Shown piece after piece: positions 8,281 through 18,500 of a DNA stretch of 64,000 bases. The stretch comes from a virus. The notes beneath the pieces were generated by a model. It was not told the origin of the DNA, did not search any database, and saw only the letters and a program-made list of their open reading frames with translations. A program made the translations under genes and the position numbers. The DNA lies in IMG/VR virus record IMGVR_UViG_3300032235_001069, positions 1-64,000 of that record. The stretch is one strand, 5' to 3'. Numbering within the stretch: position 1 is the first letter of the stretch; each line of letters begins with the position of its first letter.

Positions 8281-10178
8281 TGAAAAAGAAAATCCTCTTT
8301 CATTCTAATTACTCTAGAGCATTTACTGGTTTCGGTAAGAATGCTAAAAATATTCTTCGCTATTTATTCAATACTGGAAAGTATGAGATAATTGAAGCTG
8401 CAAATGGAATGCCATTTGAGTCTGAAGAAACAGCAAGGCAACCTTGGAAGAGTTATGGCACTTATCCAAACCAGCAAAAACTAGAGCAACTAAAAGCTCA
8501 AGATCCAAACATTGAAAGAAGTTTGGGCTATGGAGCTGGAATGATTGATGATTTAATTAAATTAGTTAAACCAGATATCTATATTGGCGCAGAAGATATT
8601 TGGGGATTTAATGGATACTGGGACAAGCCTTGGTGGAGCAAAATTAATTCAGTAATTTGGACGACATTGGACAGTTTGCCAATTTTACCAGATGCAGTTA
8701 ATGCGGCTCCTAAAATTAAAAACTATTATGTTTGGGCTTCCTTTGCAGAAAGAGCATTAAAAGGATTAGGTTACAGTAATGTTAAAACTTTGCGGGGTTG
8801 TTTAGATACTTCTAAATTTTTTAAGATTCAAGAAGAAGAAAGAACAAAGTTAAGAAAGAACTTTGGATTAGATGATTCTTTTTTAATTGGATTTGTATTT
8901 AGAAACCAATTAAGAAAGTCAGTACCCAACTTGCTCGAAGGCTTTTCCATTTTTAGATTTAACAATCCTCAAGCAAATGCAAAGCTACTGCTTCATACTC
9001 ACTGGTCTGAGGGTTGGGATATTCCAAGATTGTTAAGGGAAAAAAATATTCCCGCAGATTTAGTTTATACAACTTACTTTTGTCATGCTTGTAATAATTA
9101 TGAAGTCAAGCCATTTACTCGACAAAATATTGGATGCAAGTTTTGTGGCAATCCGAATAGTCAAGTAACTACAAATGTTACGGCTGGAGTTTCTGACAAA
9201 CAATTGAATGAGATTTACAACTTGATGGATGTATATTGTCACCCATTTACAAGTGGTGGGCAAGAAATTCCTATTCAAGAAGCAAAGCTTGCGGAACTTA
9301 TTACTTTGGTTACTAATTATTCTTGTGGCGAAGATAGTTGCACCACGGAAAGTGGAGGCATGTCATTGGATTGGACGGAGTATAGAGAGCCTGGAACTCA
9401 GTTCATTAAAGCTTCAACTTGTCCGCAAAGCATTAATCAAAGACTTACCGAAGTCTTTTTTATGCATCCTGACAAGAAAATTAGAATTGGGCAAGCTGCC
9501 CGAAAGTGGACAATAGATAATTTTTCTGTCGAAGTAATCGGCAAGAAGCTTGAAGAAATGTTTGATTCATTTCCAGAAGTTGATTATGATTTTTCTTTCG
9601 AACAAGAAGATCCAAACATTGCATACGCAATGCCAGAAATTGAAAGCAATGAAGATTTTGTTGTAGATCTGTATGCAAATATTCTTAAAGAAAAGATAGA
9701 TAAAAATCATGCTAGTTGTCTCGAATGGATGAATCAGTTAAAATTTGGCATCTCAAGAAAACAAATTTACGATCATCTTATTAATCAAGCAAAGCAAAAA
9801 TTAAATAAGCCTAAACAAATTAATTTTGAAGATCTTTTAGATAAGGATGACGAAGGTAAACGATTAGCCGTAGTAATTCCACAATCAGGTGGAGATGTTT
9901 TAATGGTCAATTCGCTTCTTGAAAATTTAAAATCCTTGTATCCAGAGTATAATATTTATATTTTCACCGAGCCTAAATTTTTTGATTTGATTAGAGATAA
10001 TCCAGCAGTGCATAAGGTATTGCCATATAATCCAATTTGTGACAATCTATTATTCTTGGAAGGCCAAGGCGCACACAAAGGATTTTTTGAATTGGCATTT
10101 TTGCCACACGCCACAACTCAAAAATTCTTCGCTTACCAACATAACGGAAAAGATAAAATTCAATTTTCATTAGTATAA
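8280..10178 (+). CDS. Glycosyltransferase, GT4-like with start of a GT9 domain
   Basis: A 632-residue protein. Residues 1-430 look like a GT-B glycosyltransferase: an N-terminal HSNYSRAFTGFGKNAKNILR segment, a DVYCHPFTSGGQEIPIQEA motif (the nucleotide-sugar-binding Glu region of GT4 enzymes) and a C-terminal helix. Near residue 267 there is an insertion with two CxxC pairs (CHACNN...CKFCGN), a probable zinc ribbon. From about residue 525 the sequence matches the N-terminal half of GT9 heptosyltransferase-like enzymes (AVVIPQSGGDVLMVNSLLENL), and it stops after about 108 residues. The rest of the GT9 domain is in the next gene. Likely target is a virion or DNA glycan, or host surface sugar. 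Confidence 0.7.
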   Translation: MKKKILFHSNYSRAFTGFGKNAKNILRYLFNTGKYEIIEAANGMPFESEETARQPWKSYGTYPNQQKLEQLKAQDPNIERSLGYGAGMIDDLIKLVKPDIYIGAEDIWGFNGYWDKPWWSKINSVIWTTLDSLPILPDAVNAAPKIKNYYVWASFAERALKGLGYSNVKTLRGCLDTSKFFKIQEEERTKLRKNFGLDDSFLIGFVFRNQLRKSVPNLLEGFSIFRFNNPQANAKLLLHTHWSEGWDIPRLLREKNIPADLVYTTYFCHACNNYEVKPFTRQNIGCKFCGNPNSQVTTNVTAGVSDKQLNEIYNLMDVYCHPFTSGGQEIPIQEAKLAELITLVTNYSCGEDSCTTESGGMSLDWTEYREPGTQFIKASTCPQSINQRLTEVFFMHPDKKIRIGQAARKWTIDNFSVEVIGKKLEEMFDSFPEVDYDFSFEQEDPNIAYAMPEIESNEDFVVDLYANILKEKIDKNHASCLEWMNQLKFGISRKQIYDHLINQAKQKLNKPKQINFEDLLDKDDEGKRLAVVIPQSGGDVLMVNSLLENLKSLYPEYNIYIFTEPKFFDLIRDNPAVHKVLPYNPICDNLLFLEGQGAHKGFFELAFLPHATTQKFFAYQHNGKDKIQFSLV

Positions 10179-10179
10179 T

Positions 10180-11415
10180 ATGTCACATCTTATAGAAGAA
10201 TACGCAAAAGCGCTTGGTGTAAAAATCGGCAAGCCATACCTGTGCGAGCATTTTTACCCAATCCTTGATGAAAAATATATTACAATTCATACGGACAAAA
10301 GAATTGATTCGAAGAACTACGAATATTTCCCGCAGGTTTTAAATATTATAAAATCTACTTTAAATAAAAGGGGTTATAAGATATATCAAATAGGTGGAGC
10401 GGAAGATCCAAAATTGGATAATGTTGACGGCTGTTTTCTTAATTTAAACTTTAAGCAATCAGCATATTTAATCAAAAGATCTCAACTACATCTTGGGATT
10501 GATAGTTTGCCAGTTCATATAGCCAGCATGTATGACGTACCAATTGTTGTGCTATACTCGCATACCTACGCAGCAAATGCATATCCATATTGGTCATCAA
10601 AGGAAAATGTTATCGTAATTGAGTCTGAAAAGAATGGTAATAAACCCTCATTCTCTTATCAAGAAAGCCCAAAAACAATTCGAACAATTAAACCAGAAAC
10701 AATTGCTCAGTCAATTTTTGATCTATTAAAAGTAGAAGAAAAAATTAATTTTAATACTTTGAGAATAGGTAGTCACTACCATGTTCCATTTGTAGAAATC
10801 GTCCCAAACTTTAGAGCAAATTTAGAGGATCAAAAAAGCAAGACTCTTTATATTAGAGCGGATCTTCATAATGATGATCAAACAATCGCATTCTGGTGCG
10901 CAAATTATAAAACAAAAATCATCGCAGCAAATGAAATTCCAATTCCGTTAATCAAGCAGTTCGCGTCGAACATAGAGCATATTTATTTTAAAATTAAAGA
11001 CACTTCGATCAGTAATGATTATTTTGATCTAGTAAAAAAGTGCAAAATAAATTTTACAATTTGCGTAGATAATGATGAAAACATCGCTCAAATAAGAAAT
11101 CACTATTTTGATTTTAGAGTAGATTTAGATAACGTAAAAGAAAGAGTTGCAAAAATTACAAAACAAAATGGATATTTCTTGACTAATAAAATTTTAATTT
11201 CTCAAGGGATTCTATATCCGAGCGAAGCTCATTTAAATGCAAACAAAAAACTTGACATGCTTAATGAAGTGATGCATGATGATGATGCATTTTGGAAAGA
11301 TGCAGAACACTTCTATATTTATGACTTCATCATCAGAGAAACAATCGAAAGCGCAAGCTCAGAACCCCAAGAATGCTCAAGAAAACTTGAGGAAAGCGAA
11401 CGGACTCCTATCTAA
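10180..11415 (+). CDS. GT9 glycosyltransferase C-terminal half plus extra domain
   Basis: A 411-residue protein. Residues 1-190 continue a heptosyltransferase-like fold where the upstream gene stops. It starts SHLIEEYAKALGV, has the strand YITIHTDKR, and then the sugar-nucleotide site with LGIDSLPVHIASMYDVPIV, equivalent to the GxDSgpxHlA motif of GT9. Residues about 200-411 are a second alpha/beta domain (LYIRADLHNDDQTIAFWC...) I cannot name. The start is one base after the previous stop (TAATATG), in a different frame. A split enzyme working as a heterodimer with the upstream product is the simplest reading. Confidence 0.65.
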   Translation: MSHLIEEYAKALGVKIGKPYLCEHFYPILDEKYITIHTDKRIDSKNYEYFPQVLNIIKSTLNKRGYKIYQIGGAEDPKLDNVDGCFLNLNFKQSAYLIKRSQLHLGIDSLPVHIASMYDVPIVVLYSHTYAANAYPYWSSKENVIVIESEKNGNKPSFSYQESPKTIRTIKPETIAQSIFDLLKVEEKINFNTLRIGSHYHVPFVEIVPNFRANLEDQKSKTLYIRADLHNDDQTIAFWCANYKTKIIAANEIPIPLIKQFASNIEHIYFKIKDTSISNDYFDLVKKCKINFTICVDNDENIAQIRNHYFDFRVDLDNVKERVAKITKQNGYFLTNKILISQGILYPSEAHLNANKKLDMLNEVMHDDDAFWKDAEHFYIYDFIIRETIESASSEPQECSRKLEESERTPI

Positions 11416-12109
11416 CGTAGAATACGTCTTTAACGAAGATGGCTCAATTAATTGGCGAGCTATGGTTAAAGCAGAACATCTTTACCCAAATAAAGATTGG
11501 TTCGAACTTCGAAAGTTAGAAATGCCTCCCACCATTGAAGGGTTGGCAGATAATCAATTACTTATTAAGCTTGGTGGATTGAAAGATCTCGCAAAAATGC
11601 GAGGATTTAATTCAGTCTCTTATGAGGTTATTAAATCCGAAAGAGATTATGTCGTTGTTAAATGTAAAATAAATTGGATAGGTAATTTTGAAACAAGTGG
11701 CATTTGTGTGGAGTTCGAAGATATGGCTAATGCCTCATTAGAAAATACTAATGACTTCTGCGCTAAATTTCTTGAAACTATTGCTACAAATCGTGCATTC
11801 GTTCGTTGCGTTCGCAATTTCTTAAACATTCACATTGTTGGTGATGATGAGATTGATAAGTCGAAAAGCAAAAGCAAAGTTTACGAAAATTCTGAACAAG
11901 TGCAAATCGATGGAGATATCTCTCCACAAAATCTACTTAGGAATCATGCTGTAAAAAAATTGAGCATTAGTAACTTTGAAGACTTCAAACAAAAACTGAG
12001 AGATATGTGGATGTCTGAATCTTATCAAAATCCAGAAGCAAAAAGCTGGAATTCATTTAAAGATATTCCAGCTAGAGAATGTCGCAAGTTAATTTCAATT
12101 ATTTCTTAA
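11321..12109 (+). CDS. Conserved phage protein of unknown function
   Basis: A 262-residue protein if it starts at the ATG at 11321 (MTSSSEKQSKAQ); upstream in-frame ATGs exist from 11276. The recognisable core starts VEYVFNEDGSINWRAMVKAEHLYPN and contains GLADNQLLIKLGGLKDLA, a beta-rich middle and the helix FLETIATNRAFVRCVRNFL. The helix and strand order is loosely like Rad52-type single-strand annealing proteins, and the PC4-like gene is nearby, but I see no decisive motif. It overlaps the end of the glycosyltransferase gene by about 95 bp and is followed by the GNAT-like gene one base after its stop. Confidence 0.55.
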   Translation: MTSSSEKQSKAQAQNPKNAQENLRKANGLLSNVEYVFNEDGSINWRAMVKAEHLYPNKDWFELRKLEMPPTIEGLADNQLLIKLGGLKDLAKMRGFNSVSYEVIKSERDYVVVKCKINWIGNFETSGICVEFEDMANASLENTNDFCAKFLETIATNRAFVRCVRNFLNIHIVGDDEIDKSKSKSKVYENSEQVQIDGDISPQNLLRNHAVKKLSISNFEDFKQKLRDMWMSESYQNPEAKSWNSFKDIPARECRKLISIIS

Positions 12110-12110
12110 T

Positions 12111-12581
12111 ATGTCGGAATCTTTTATTAAAAAAATTATCTCTCCAGAAGAATTAGAGATAGTTGCAAAAGATATTTATTCGCTCCATGAGATAGATAAT
12201 GAAAAGTACGGCCATGCACTTGATTTAAAACATGATTATGAACTTATTTATAAATCTTTATCTCATGAATCATTATTGATTTGGAACATTCATGTTTGGG
12301 CACATTTCAATGGAGAAAAATACGATAGTATTTTCATTGGAATCATTAGAAAGTCGGAAAAATTTAATAAAAAAATAATGGATGAATATTTGTGGCTTGC
12401 TAAAAAATCAAACGTTGGAATGAAATTATATAAAATTGCACATGAATTTGCAAAAAGTCAAAAATGTGAATATATTTCAATGAATGTCACGGAAAGACAT
12501 CCCCTATCCAATAAAATAAAAAAAGTATATAAATTACTTGGATACGAAAAAGACTCCGAATCTTACATTAAAAAAATTTAG
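12111..12581 (+). CDS. GNAT-like acetyltransferase candidate
   Basis: A 156-residue protein. The centre has a strand pair (LIWNIHVWAHFNGEKYDSIFIGII) followed by a helix and then FAKSQKCEYISMNVTERHPLSNKIKKVYKLLGYEKDSE. The terminal 'xxxxLYxxLGYxxxxxxY' pattern is typical of GNAT enzymes, where it lies by acetyl-CoA. The acetyl-CoA loop itself (R/QxxGxG/A) is not clear, so the enzyme could be degenerate. Its stop codon overlaps the end of the convergent giant tail gene by four bases. Confidence 0.45.
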   Translation: MSESFIKKIISPEELEIVAKDIYSLHEIDNEKYGHALDLKHDYELIYKSLSHESLLIWNIHVWAHFNGEKYDSIFIGIIRKSEKFNKKIMDEYLWLAKKSNVGMKLYKIAHEFAKSQKCEYISMNVTERHPLSNKIKKVYKLLGYEKDSESYIKKI

Positions 12582-15500
12582 TATTCAAGAATCAAAATTG
12601 ATCTTGAAGCCATCGTAGAAATTCTATTTAAAAAATTATTATTGCCCTGCATTGATAAAACTCCATTGTATGTTTGCATGTCTTGAGTGGAAGAAGAAAT
12701 TGACACTTGATAAGTCCCAATTTCAAAATTTGCATTTTCTAAATCAAAATTAATTTCATATTCATTATTAATTTCGCTATAGTAATCAATTCCTATATTT
12801 GAAATTGTATGATTATTTGTTTGCTTTGATGGAGTTTGTATAAAAATTTGATAAACTAAATTAGTATTTGAATTAGTGGGCGTCCATTGAATATTTAAAT
12901 ATTTTTTATCATAATTATTATCTCTAATATATTTTAAAGATTTAAATATTGGAGCCTTTAATAAGGCGTCTTTTTCGGAAGAATTATTTTTCGAATTATA
13001 AGCCGAAATAAAATTAAAAGTACTATTTAAATCATCTATAGATGCATTTTCTTCTATCAACTTAAATTTGTCAGCATTGTATTCTGTTGCCAATAAATTA
13101 TATTCATTTATATAATTTTCAGTAATTGACATTATTTTAAAAATTGGCTGATTAATATTTTTAATTTTTAATGAAAATTGAGAACCTACAACTAAATTTT
13201 GAATTCCATTTTTTACGGATTCTTTAATTTTGTTAAAAGATCCACTTTCATAATCCCAGCCACTTTTTGAAATTTCTAATTCTGAATATCCAGAATCTGG
13301 ATAATTGTATCCAGTAATTATTTTAAAATTTTCAATTGATGGTCTATCATTCTCTATTATTTCAGAATAGCTGATTGATCCACTTGAATATCCCAAGGAG
13401 TCATTTACACAAATTTTAAAAGGTTCATCAGTATTTCCAGTAATTGAAAAACCAGAATAATCATAAAGAGGTTCATTTAGCAAATTTGTTCCAGTAAATT
13501 TCAAATATTTGCCGCTATCAAAAATTGAAAAGAAATATTGTTTTTTTTGATTTGTGTTTTTGCAAACTAAATCCGATACAGAATCAAATAAATATAAATC
13601 TTGCCCCATTTCATCTGGATTTCCTGTTATCAATTTCCAATGTCCATATTTTGCAGAATAATTATTATTTATATCATAATTTCTGACATATTTTAAAGAA
13701 CTTTGATAAGTGATTGTACTAGATAAAGGTTCGGAATAATCAAAGGAAATTAATCCAGTGTAATAGTAAGCTTGATTTATTAAATCTCTATCTTCTGTTT
13801 TTGTAAAAATAAATTCTTTATTTACGAATTTTTCATCAATTCTTTTTGTAATAATATTGTTTGTTGCTATTTTTATTTGATATGGATAAGATTCTGTTGA
13901 GGATGAAATATCTTCATATTTTGGCTTTGAAGTAGCGGTATATAGCGTTATTTCTGAAACGTCTAAAAATGTTTCGCAAATAGCGGGAGAAACTATAATT
14001 TTAAATTTATCATCATTTAAATTTTCTATTTTCTCTACTCTACCAAAATTTCTATATGAATTAAACAGTTCATCATTAATTCCTATTAAATCTCCAAGCT
14101 TGTAAAGCAATGCTTTCATGTCCGTAGTAAAAGAAACGTTCATATTTTCTTTTGACGTTTGAAATAGGAAATGCAAGCCTAATCTTCTCGCTTGTCCTTT
14201 TGACGTTACTCCAAAGGCATTTATTTGTTTTTTAAGAATACCTCTTTTTCTTATGCCATCTGAATCTTCTACATATTCAATTTTTGGTTTATAATTATCC
14301 TTTTCATCAATATATGCAACTTCAACCGCTGTATATTCATCATCTTTTTTATGATTTGTATAATTAAAAATACCATCCTTAACATCTGAATTATTAAATT
14401 CTCCAATAATTGGTTTAAGTCTGTCATCATCAAACGTAATCATTGAATTCATGTAATAAACATGACCCCTAAAAATTGAAGCAATTTGATTAATCATGTC
14501 AAAGACATTAAATTTTTCAGTTATAATACCATTAAATGCGTGTCTTGGCTCAGTACCACCATAACTATCTGGAACTCCGTAGTAATATCCATTATCATCA
14601 ACGCCATCACACCATCTAGCTATTTTATAAAGTTCCCATATGTCTATTTGGTCTGAAGATATATAGTTTCCTAATCCATATCTTTTATTTACAAGCATGT
14701 CCATCAAAATCCAAGCTGGATTATTTGTCCACATTAATTTAAATGTACCATCCCAATCTCCATCGTATATTTTATATTTACCAGTTCCGTCCATGTATCT
14801 GACATCTTCCCCATCTTCATCATTTGGAAAATAATTAGAAGGAACCAAAATCTTTTTAAGCTTGCAATCAAAAGTTCTAGTTGGTATTTGGGAAAATGCC
14901 CTAGAATCAATTTTCATTCCAACCATTGAAGAGAAGGGGTATGAAAATTTCTGAGGAATAATTTCAGTAATTTTAGCTAAAGCAACTCTTTTTGAAATCA
15001 ATGGAGATAGCGTTTCGTAAGAAAGTTTTGTAACTTTTACATATCTTCTGAATGGCGTACCATCTTCATAATATTTTGGAGCTGGAAGTTTAATTGCTAA
15101 TCCAGCATCATTTGCAAAAGTATTATTAGAATCACTATCTATATTTGAAAATGGAACATTTTCATAATATAAAAAAGTTACGTCTCCATTTGCGGCTTTA
15201 TAAGTTTTTTCATAAATTGAAGTCGCTATGTAATTTTTAATTTTTAAATCTCTTTTTATTATTCCACATGATGATAAAACGTATTCAAAACATCTCAAAA
15301 TTGTCTCTTGTTGAATAGAACTTGGTAAATCAAAAGTAATAATTCTATTATTATTTAGAAATCCATCTTGAAAAAATTCTACGTGATGGTAGGCTGTTGG
15401 TCGTAAATCTTTTAATTCTTTTAAAAATCCAACTGTCCCACCTTCGTTGCCAAAATACGAATATTGTATTTCATATCCTTTGCCAACGCTAGAAAATCTT

Positions 15501-18500
15501 CTACCACAAAAACGCTGAGTATAACTATCTTGAATAGCGTTACATAGTGTTATTTGTTTTGATCCTGCATAATTACCCCAAAAATAAAAATCTGCAAGCC
15601 CTAATAAATAGTTTATCTGTCTGCCATTATAAAGACTAGAACTACTTTTCCCAACTTGCACAGTGTAATCAAGAGGAATATTCGTACATGTACTAAAAGA
15701 ATTTGATCCATCTCTAGTACCATAAAGAACATTACTTTCATAAGAAGTAAAAGTAATATTACTTATATTGCAAATATAATTTGCGACATCAATTGAATTA
15801 GAAGTATTAAAATTAATTTTTCCATTAAAATTCTGATCAAAAATAAAAGAAATTTTATTTGAAGAATTATTTAAAATAACCCAAAAACTTCCATTAAAAA
15901 ACAAAGGATCAATTTTTTGTGGTAAACCAGCAGCTCTTTCTTGGAGATTTACAGATGGAACAGTAATTACTTCACTAGCAGTTATATGCTTGACTGCGCC
16001 TATACTTTGCGATTTAAAATTAGATGCATTAAGCACTTTTGAAAAAAGTTCATAAAACACATCTGATCTTTTATGTTCAAATACCCAATTTGTATTTTTA
16101 AAATAATTTTTAACATATTCAAAATTCAAAGAATCTATGATTGTTGTACCACTAGCGATTCTTGTTAAAAAATTTAAGTTATTAATTATTTTTGAATTAA
16201 TCTTATCCAAAATTAATTCTTCTTGTAAATAAGCGTTAATATGATTTGATAAATTAATTTTAAAACTAGAATCCAAGGTGGTTTTATAAGAATTAAAAAC
16301 TCTATCTTTTACGGAAAATTCATTTATATTTGCAATTGGATCAAAAAGCGCCTTACTTATTCTAATTATAAAATTTCCATTTTTCCAATTTGCATAAGTT
16401 TCAGGTAAAACTTCAGATCTTGATGGATTAGTTTCCAATGCTGGGAAATTAATAATCACATCATTGGGGAAATTTTTTTCTAAAGTTTTGTAAAGAGATT
16501 GATAATTGTCGCCTCTATAACCAACGAATTCTTCAAAATAAAAAGACATGTAATAATTAGATGCCGTGTAATTTCTAATTTGCTGATCAGTTGGGATATC
16601 CACAACTTGAAAAGCTGTATAGTTATAATTATATAATTCAATTTTAATGCACTTATTAATATTTGAGCAATCGTATATTGCAAAAGTATCAAAATTCTTT
16701 TCGCTAGAAGTAAATTCTGCATAGGAATTGGTATAATTTTCAACAGTTAAAATATTATTTGGTAGAATTTGTTTATTAATGCTATTTCTCTTTCTCAAAA
16801 GACTTTGGCTTTGTCCGAGATCTATTTCCTCATATGCATTATTAAAATAATTGCTTACAATTGGTCCTGAAGAAATGATAAATCGACCTGTCAAATCACC
16901 ACCAGCAATTAATTTATTTTGCGCAGTTGCAAGAATCGTGCAGACACTATTATTTGAAACCACTCCATACTGAGCTGCAAAATCAGAATCTTGTTTCCAA
17001 CAAAATGCATCAAGAGATTTTGCAAAAGTGCCAGAAATCCCACCAGCATAATAAACTCCATTATGATAAGATAATGTGCAAATTCCAGTAATTCCAAAGC
17101 TGCTATTGCGCTCCGTCCAAGTTTGAGCATTTGGAGATGTAGCTAACGTTCCACTTGCTCCAGCAGCCACAAATAGCGAATTGCCAAATATGACACAATT
17201 AATACCAGTAGTTCCGAAACTGCTGATTCTTTCAGTCCAAGTATTTCCATCGGTTGAAGTTGCAAGTTTCCCACTTTGACCAGCAATAACGTAGCAATTG
17301 TTTCCAAAAGCGACTGTGGAAATTCCAGTTGCACCCCAGTTTATATTTCTCGTGGTCCAATTACATGCATCTGCAGATGTTGCTAATTTACCGCTTGCTC
17401 CAACAATTACGTAACAACTATTACCATAAGTTAATCCAGAAATTCCAGTAGTTAAAAAACTACTTGTTCTTTGCGTCCAATCAATTGCATTTGGAGAAGT
17501 AGCAAGTTTACCAGAATTACCAGCGGCAACATATAAATTATTTCCATAAATTACTTTCTGTATTCCAGTACTTCCGAAACTACTTGTTCTTTGGGTCCAA
17601 CTTTCTCCATCGCTTGATGTCGCTAAAAATCCACCAGTACTAACTGCTATATAACATTGATTTCCACAAGTTAAACTTTTAATTCCAGTTTGATTAAAAT
17701 TATTTATTGAAACTTTATGAAATAAAGTTCCACCTTCGTCTAAATCTCCAATTCTGTAATCGTTTAAATCAGAATTAAAACCAAAAATTAAATCATCATA
17801 TTTTTGTATTGCCTCAGAACCGTAAATTGAATTTGAGATATTAATTTCTTGTTTTAAACCTATTACTTTATCATTTTGTATTATTTCGCAAATTCCTTTT
17901 TCTTCATCTTTTTGTCCAAATTTCAATCCTAAATCAACAAAATCAATTTCTTTATTATCAGTCAAAAAGAATCTTAATTTTTGATTAATTCCATCGACTG
18001 AAGACGTAACTTTTAAAAGGTATATTTTTTTATCTGGATAATAAAGATTTGTCGTTTTAACTAGATAACCACCAGAATCAAAACTTCCTTTTGTTCCATA
18101 AACAAAATCATAAGTTTTTCTACCCAAGTCTATATACGACTGCTGCGTAGAAACGCCAAATATTTCAAAAAAATATTTAAAATATTCATTTGGACCTATG
18201 CAAAAAACTCTCTGTTTGGATTCATACCCAGTTTCAACTTGCACTTTTACAACTGCTGGCAATCTTGTTCCTGCTGTTATGTTTTGTAATTTATCACCAA
18301 AGCCTGGATTTAGTTGAGTCGTAGTAGCAGAATTAGCAGTACCCTTATAATAACTTATTTTCTCTAAATCTGGATTATTTATTGATGTTGATACATTTGA
18401 ATATAATTGATAAAATATAATAACATCCGATCCTTGGTTAACTTTTGTATATGCGCCATCTATTATAAAAATATTTTTTGGGTCATAAAAATTGTAATTA

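Noticed and set aside
9060-9678. Overlapping frames inside the glycosyltransferase gene on both strands
   Set aside because: They are shadow frames of a gene with clear domain motifs and lack their own signals.
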